Position numbers and translations under genes: made by a program. Positions 6,081 through 7,265 of a stretch of 7,265 bases of DNA are shown here, in pieces (position 1 is the first letter of the stretch; each line of letters opens with the position of its first letter). Source of the DNA: Clostridia bacterium (GTDB lineage Bacteria > Bacillota > Clostridia > Christensenellales > CAG-917); the NCBI GenBank assembly GCA_900769205.1, contig CAAGFS010000168.1, positions 1 to 7,265 on the forward strand, in the 5' to 3' direction. Below the pieces are notes generated by a model. It had not been told where the DNA came from. It made no database searches and saw nothing but the letters and a program-made list of their open reading frames with translations.

Positions 6081-6920
6081 ATGGAAAGAAAAATAATAGA
6101 AAATCAATCTTTCGGGCAGGAAAGAGCGTTGTACGCGCAAAGGAATATCCTTTGCAAAAGAGTTGCGATCGACGGCGAAGAAGACGGCGAAAGCGCGTTC
6201 AAGGAGTGCCGCGACGTCGAGTGCGAGGAGTGCTTTTTCAACTTGCGCTATCCGTTCTGGCACGACCACAATCTGAAAATCCGCTCCTGCGAGATGACTT
6301 CGCTTTGCCGTGCGGCGCTTTGGTACAGCGAAAATATCGAGATCACGGACAGCAAAATGCACGGGATAAAGGCGCTTAGGGAGTGCAAAAACGTCGTCAT
6401 CGACAATTGCGACGTGGATTCGCCCGAGTTCGGCTGGTCGGTGCACGGCGTCACGATGACCAACTCGCGCGCGGTGAGCGAGTATTTTATGATGCGTTCG
6501 AGCGCGATAAGGTTCAAAGGAGTGGACTTCAAGGGCAAATACAGCTTTCAGTATATAAAAGACGCCGTGTTTGAAGATTGCACCTTCGACACCAAGGACG
6601 CGTTCTGGCACGCGGAAAACGTGCTTGTGAAAAACTGCGTCGTCAAAGGCGAATATCTTGCCTGGTATTGCGACGGAGTGACCTTTGAAAACTGCACGAT
6701 CGTGGGCACTCAACCGCTTTGTTATTGCAAAAATCTCAAACTTGTGAACTGCAAAATGCAGGATTGCGATTTTGCTTTTGAAAAGAGCGAAGTGGAAGCG
6801 ACAATCACGTCACCCGTTATAAGCATCAAAAACGTCAAGGACGGATTTGTCAAAGTCCCCGAAGTCGGGGAGTTGATTTTTGACGACGACACCGCAAAGG
6901 GAATCGTGCTCGTCGGCTAA
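6081..6920 (+). CDS. DUF3737-family protein, predicted cytosolic right-handed beta-helix
   Basis: I recognise this from its sequence pattern as a DUF3737 family member; the function of that family is unknown to me. It is 279 residues from ATG 6081, with no signal peptide or membrane segment, so probably cytosolic. From residue 22 to about 229 it is built of eleven coils. Ten have anchor positions (usually Cys) at 51, 70, 91, 110, 129, 148, 167, 186, 205 and 224, that is 19 residues apart except for one step of 21. Each coil follows the pattern aromatic-x-x-x-Asn-hydrophobic-x-hydrophobic-x-x-Cys, as expected of a pectate-lyase-like beta-helix. There are 16 cysteines. ATG 6081 is chosen because relatives begin just before IIENQxFxxERALY; ATG 6075 is two codons earlier. 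ATG 6039 would overlap the atpD stop (ATGA) but adds 14 residues encoded by the hairpin. No ribosome site is clear for any of them. Enzyme, sugar-binding or scaffold roles are all possible. Confidence 0.88.
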   Translation: MERKIIENQSFGQERALYAQRNILCKRVAIDGEEDGESAFKECRDVECEECFFNLRYPFWHDHNLKIRSCEMTSLCRAALWYSENIEITDSKMHGIKALRECKNVVIDNCDVDSPEFGWSVHGVTMTNSRAVSEYFMMRSSAIRFKGVDFKGKYSFQYIKDAVFEDCTFDTKDAFWHAENVLVKNCVVKGEYLAWYCDGVTFENCTIVGTQPLCYCKNLKLVNCKMQDCDFAFEKSEVEATITSPVISIKNVKDGFVKVPEVGELIFDDDTAKGIVLVG

Positions 6921-6928
6921 TTTTTTTT
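6884..6928 (+). terminator. Probable intrinsic terminator after the DUF3737 gene
   Basis: Eight T residues (6921-6928) follow directly on the TAA stop. Upstream, CGACGACAC (6884-6892) can pair with GTG (6906-6908) and TCGTCG (6910-6915), giving 9 base pairs with one bulged C and a 13-base loop. The stem lies in the last codons of the gene. The 5-base gap between stem and T-run and the large loop are not ideal, so the call rests mainly on the T8 tract and its position. Confidence 0.5.
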
Positions 6929-6980
6929 GAAAGTCGTAACCTTTTTGCAATGTGCGTGTCTTATAAGTGAAAAACACAAA

Positions 6981-6987
6981 AAAGGAG
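6981..6987 (+). promoter_or_regulatory. Strong Shine-Dalgarno site of the lipoprotein gene
   Basis: AAAGGAG lies 9 bases before the ATG at 6997, in an A-rich leader. It fixes the start of the partial gene that follows. Confidence 0.75.
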
Positions 6988-6996
6988 ACGCTTCCT

Positions 6997-7265
6997 ATGA
7001 AAAAAATTGCATTTACGACATTGGTGCTCGCACTCGTTTGCTGCATGTTTATCTTTTGCGCGTGTTCGGACAACACCGAAGAGATACGCAACGGCGAGTT
7101 TAAGAGCATAGCGCTTGCAACCGTGGGCGTTGAAAACGGTGAAATCGAGTATTCCAACGTGGTTGAAGAAACATCGGGAGATTTTGTGGTTGAAATCGTC
7201 ATTCAAGGCATCAGATACGACGTGACGATAGGCGCGGACAAAACAGTGAAATCCATCAAAATCAA
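6997..7265 (+). CDS. Putative lipoprotein with PepSY-like domain, cut by right edge
   Basis: An open frame runs from ATG 6997 to the window edge, 89 codons without a stop. The first 23 residues form a lipoprotein signal peptide: MKK, a hydrophobic core rich in Leu, Val, Ala and Cys, then FCAC, where Cys23 is the likely lipidated residue (Ala at -1 fits, Cys at -2 is unusual). The mature part begins SDNTEE and is acidic, as expected of a surface-anchored protein. Residues from about 38 onward (ALATVGVENGEIEY, then two strands ending in GIRYDVTIGADKTVKSI) resemble a PepSY domain, in which an Ala-Gly-Val helix precedes strands ending Tyr-x-Val-x-Ile-x-Ala. The usual Asp of that motif is Gly here, so the assignment is tentative. 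It follows a probable terminator by about 70 bases and has its own strong ribosome site, so it is probably a separate transcription unit. Confidence 0.8.
   Translation, partial: MKKIAFTTLVLALVCCMFIFCACSDNTEEIRNGEFKSIALATVGVENGEIEYSNVVEETSGDFVVEIVIQGIRYDVTIGADKTVKSIKI

Noticed and set aside
6058..6086. TTGACG at 6058-6063 as a -35 for the DUF3737 gene
   Set aside because: No -10-like hexamer is found at 16-18 bases; the nearest candidates match about three of six positions and would lie in the start codon. The bases also form the hairpin loop and stem.
6072..6713. Minus-strand open frame of 213 codons opposite the DUF3737 gene
   Set aside because: Its repetitive look only mirrors the 57-base periodicity of the beta-helix gene on the plus strand.
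6939..6967. Possible promoter before the lipoprotein gene, with TATAAG at 6962-6967 as -10
   Set aside because: No acceptable -35 lies 16-18 bases upstream (only ACCTTT-like sequence), and the TTGAAA at 6927-6932 is too far. A promoter is expected here but cannot be placed.

Overview
The window is one strand-consistent block of plus-strand genes, and almost all of it is the back half of a V-type (A/V-type) ATPase operon. In order it holds: the C-terminal part of the membrane rotor proteolipid K (cut by the left edge), then subunits E, C, F, A, B and D, all complete. This matches the order I-K-E-C-F-A-B-D of bacterial ntp/atp operons such as that of Enterococcus hirae and many Clostridia. Subunit I and the peripheral-stalk partner of E are expected left of the window and cannot be seen. 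The stop codons and the next starts overlap or lie within 1-8 bases, so the block is very probably one transcript.

The gene set suggests a bacterium of the Bacillota/Clostridia type, possibly an uncultured gut lineage. The reasons are the Enterococcus/Clostridium-like V-ATPase, a DUF3737-family gene, a lipoprotein with a short Lys-rich signal peptide, and AAGGAG-type ribosome sites at some genes. This is inference; there is no rRNA or other phylogenetic marker.

The ATPase: A and B form the hexameric head (A catalytic, B supplying the arginine finger), D and F form the central shaft, C joins the shaft to the membrane ring of K, and E is part of the peripheral stalk. Key catalytic residues are present in A and B. 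The visible part of K keeps all five residues that bind Na+ in E. hirae NtpK, so a sodium-coupled enzyme is likely.

Right of the operon (6043-7265): a GC-rich hairpin with a short T-run follows atpD. Then comes a DUF3737-family gene predicted to be a cytosolic right-handed beta-helix with a strict 19-residue repeat, then a probable terminator, then the start of a lipoprotein gene whose exported part looks PepSY-like and which runs off the right edge.

Most of the window is ordinary housekeeping sequence. I do not see a new defence, mobile or RNA-guided system. The best leads are the DUF3737 protein (function unknown, with a ladder of Trp/His/Tyr/Arg side chains on successive coils), the hairpin placed almost on its start codon, and the sodium-site signature in K. 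No intergenic stretch exceeds 300 bases.
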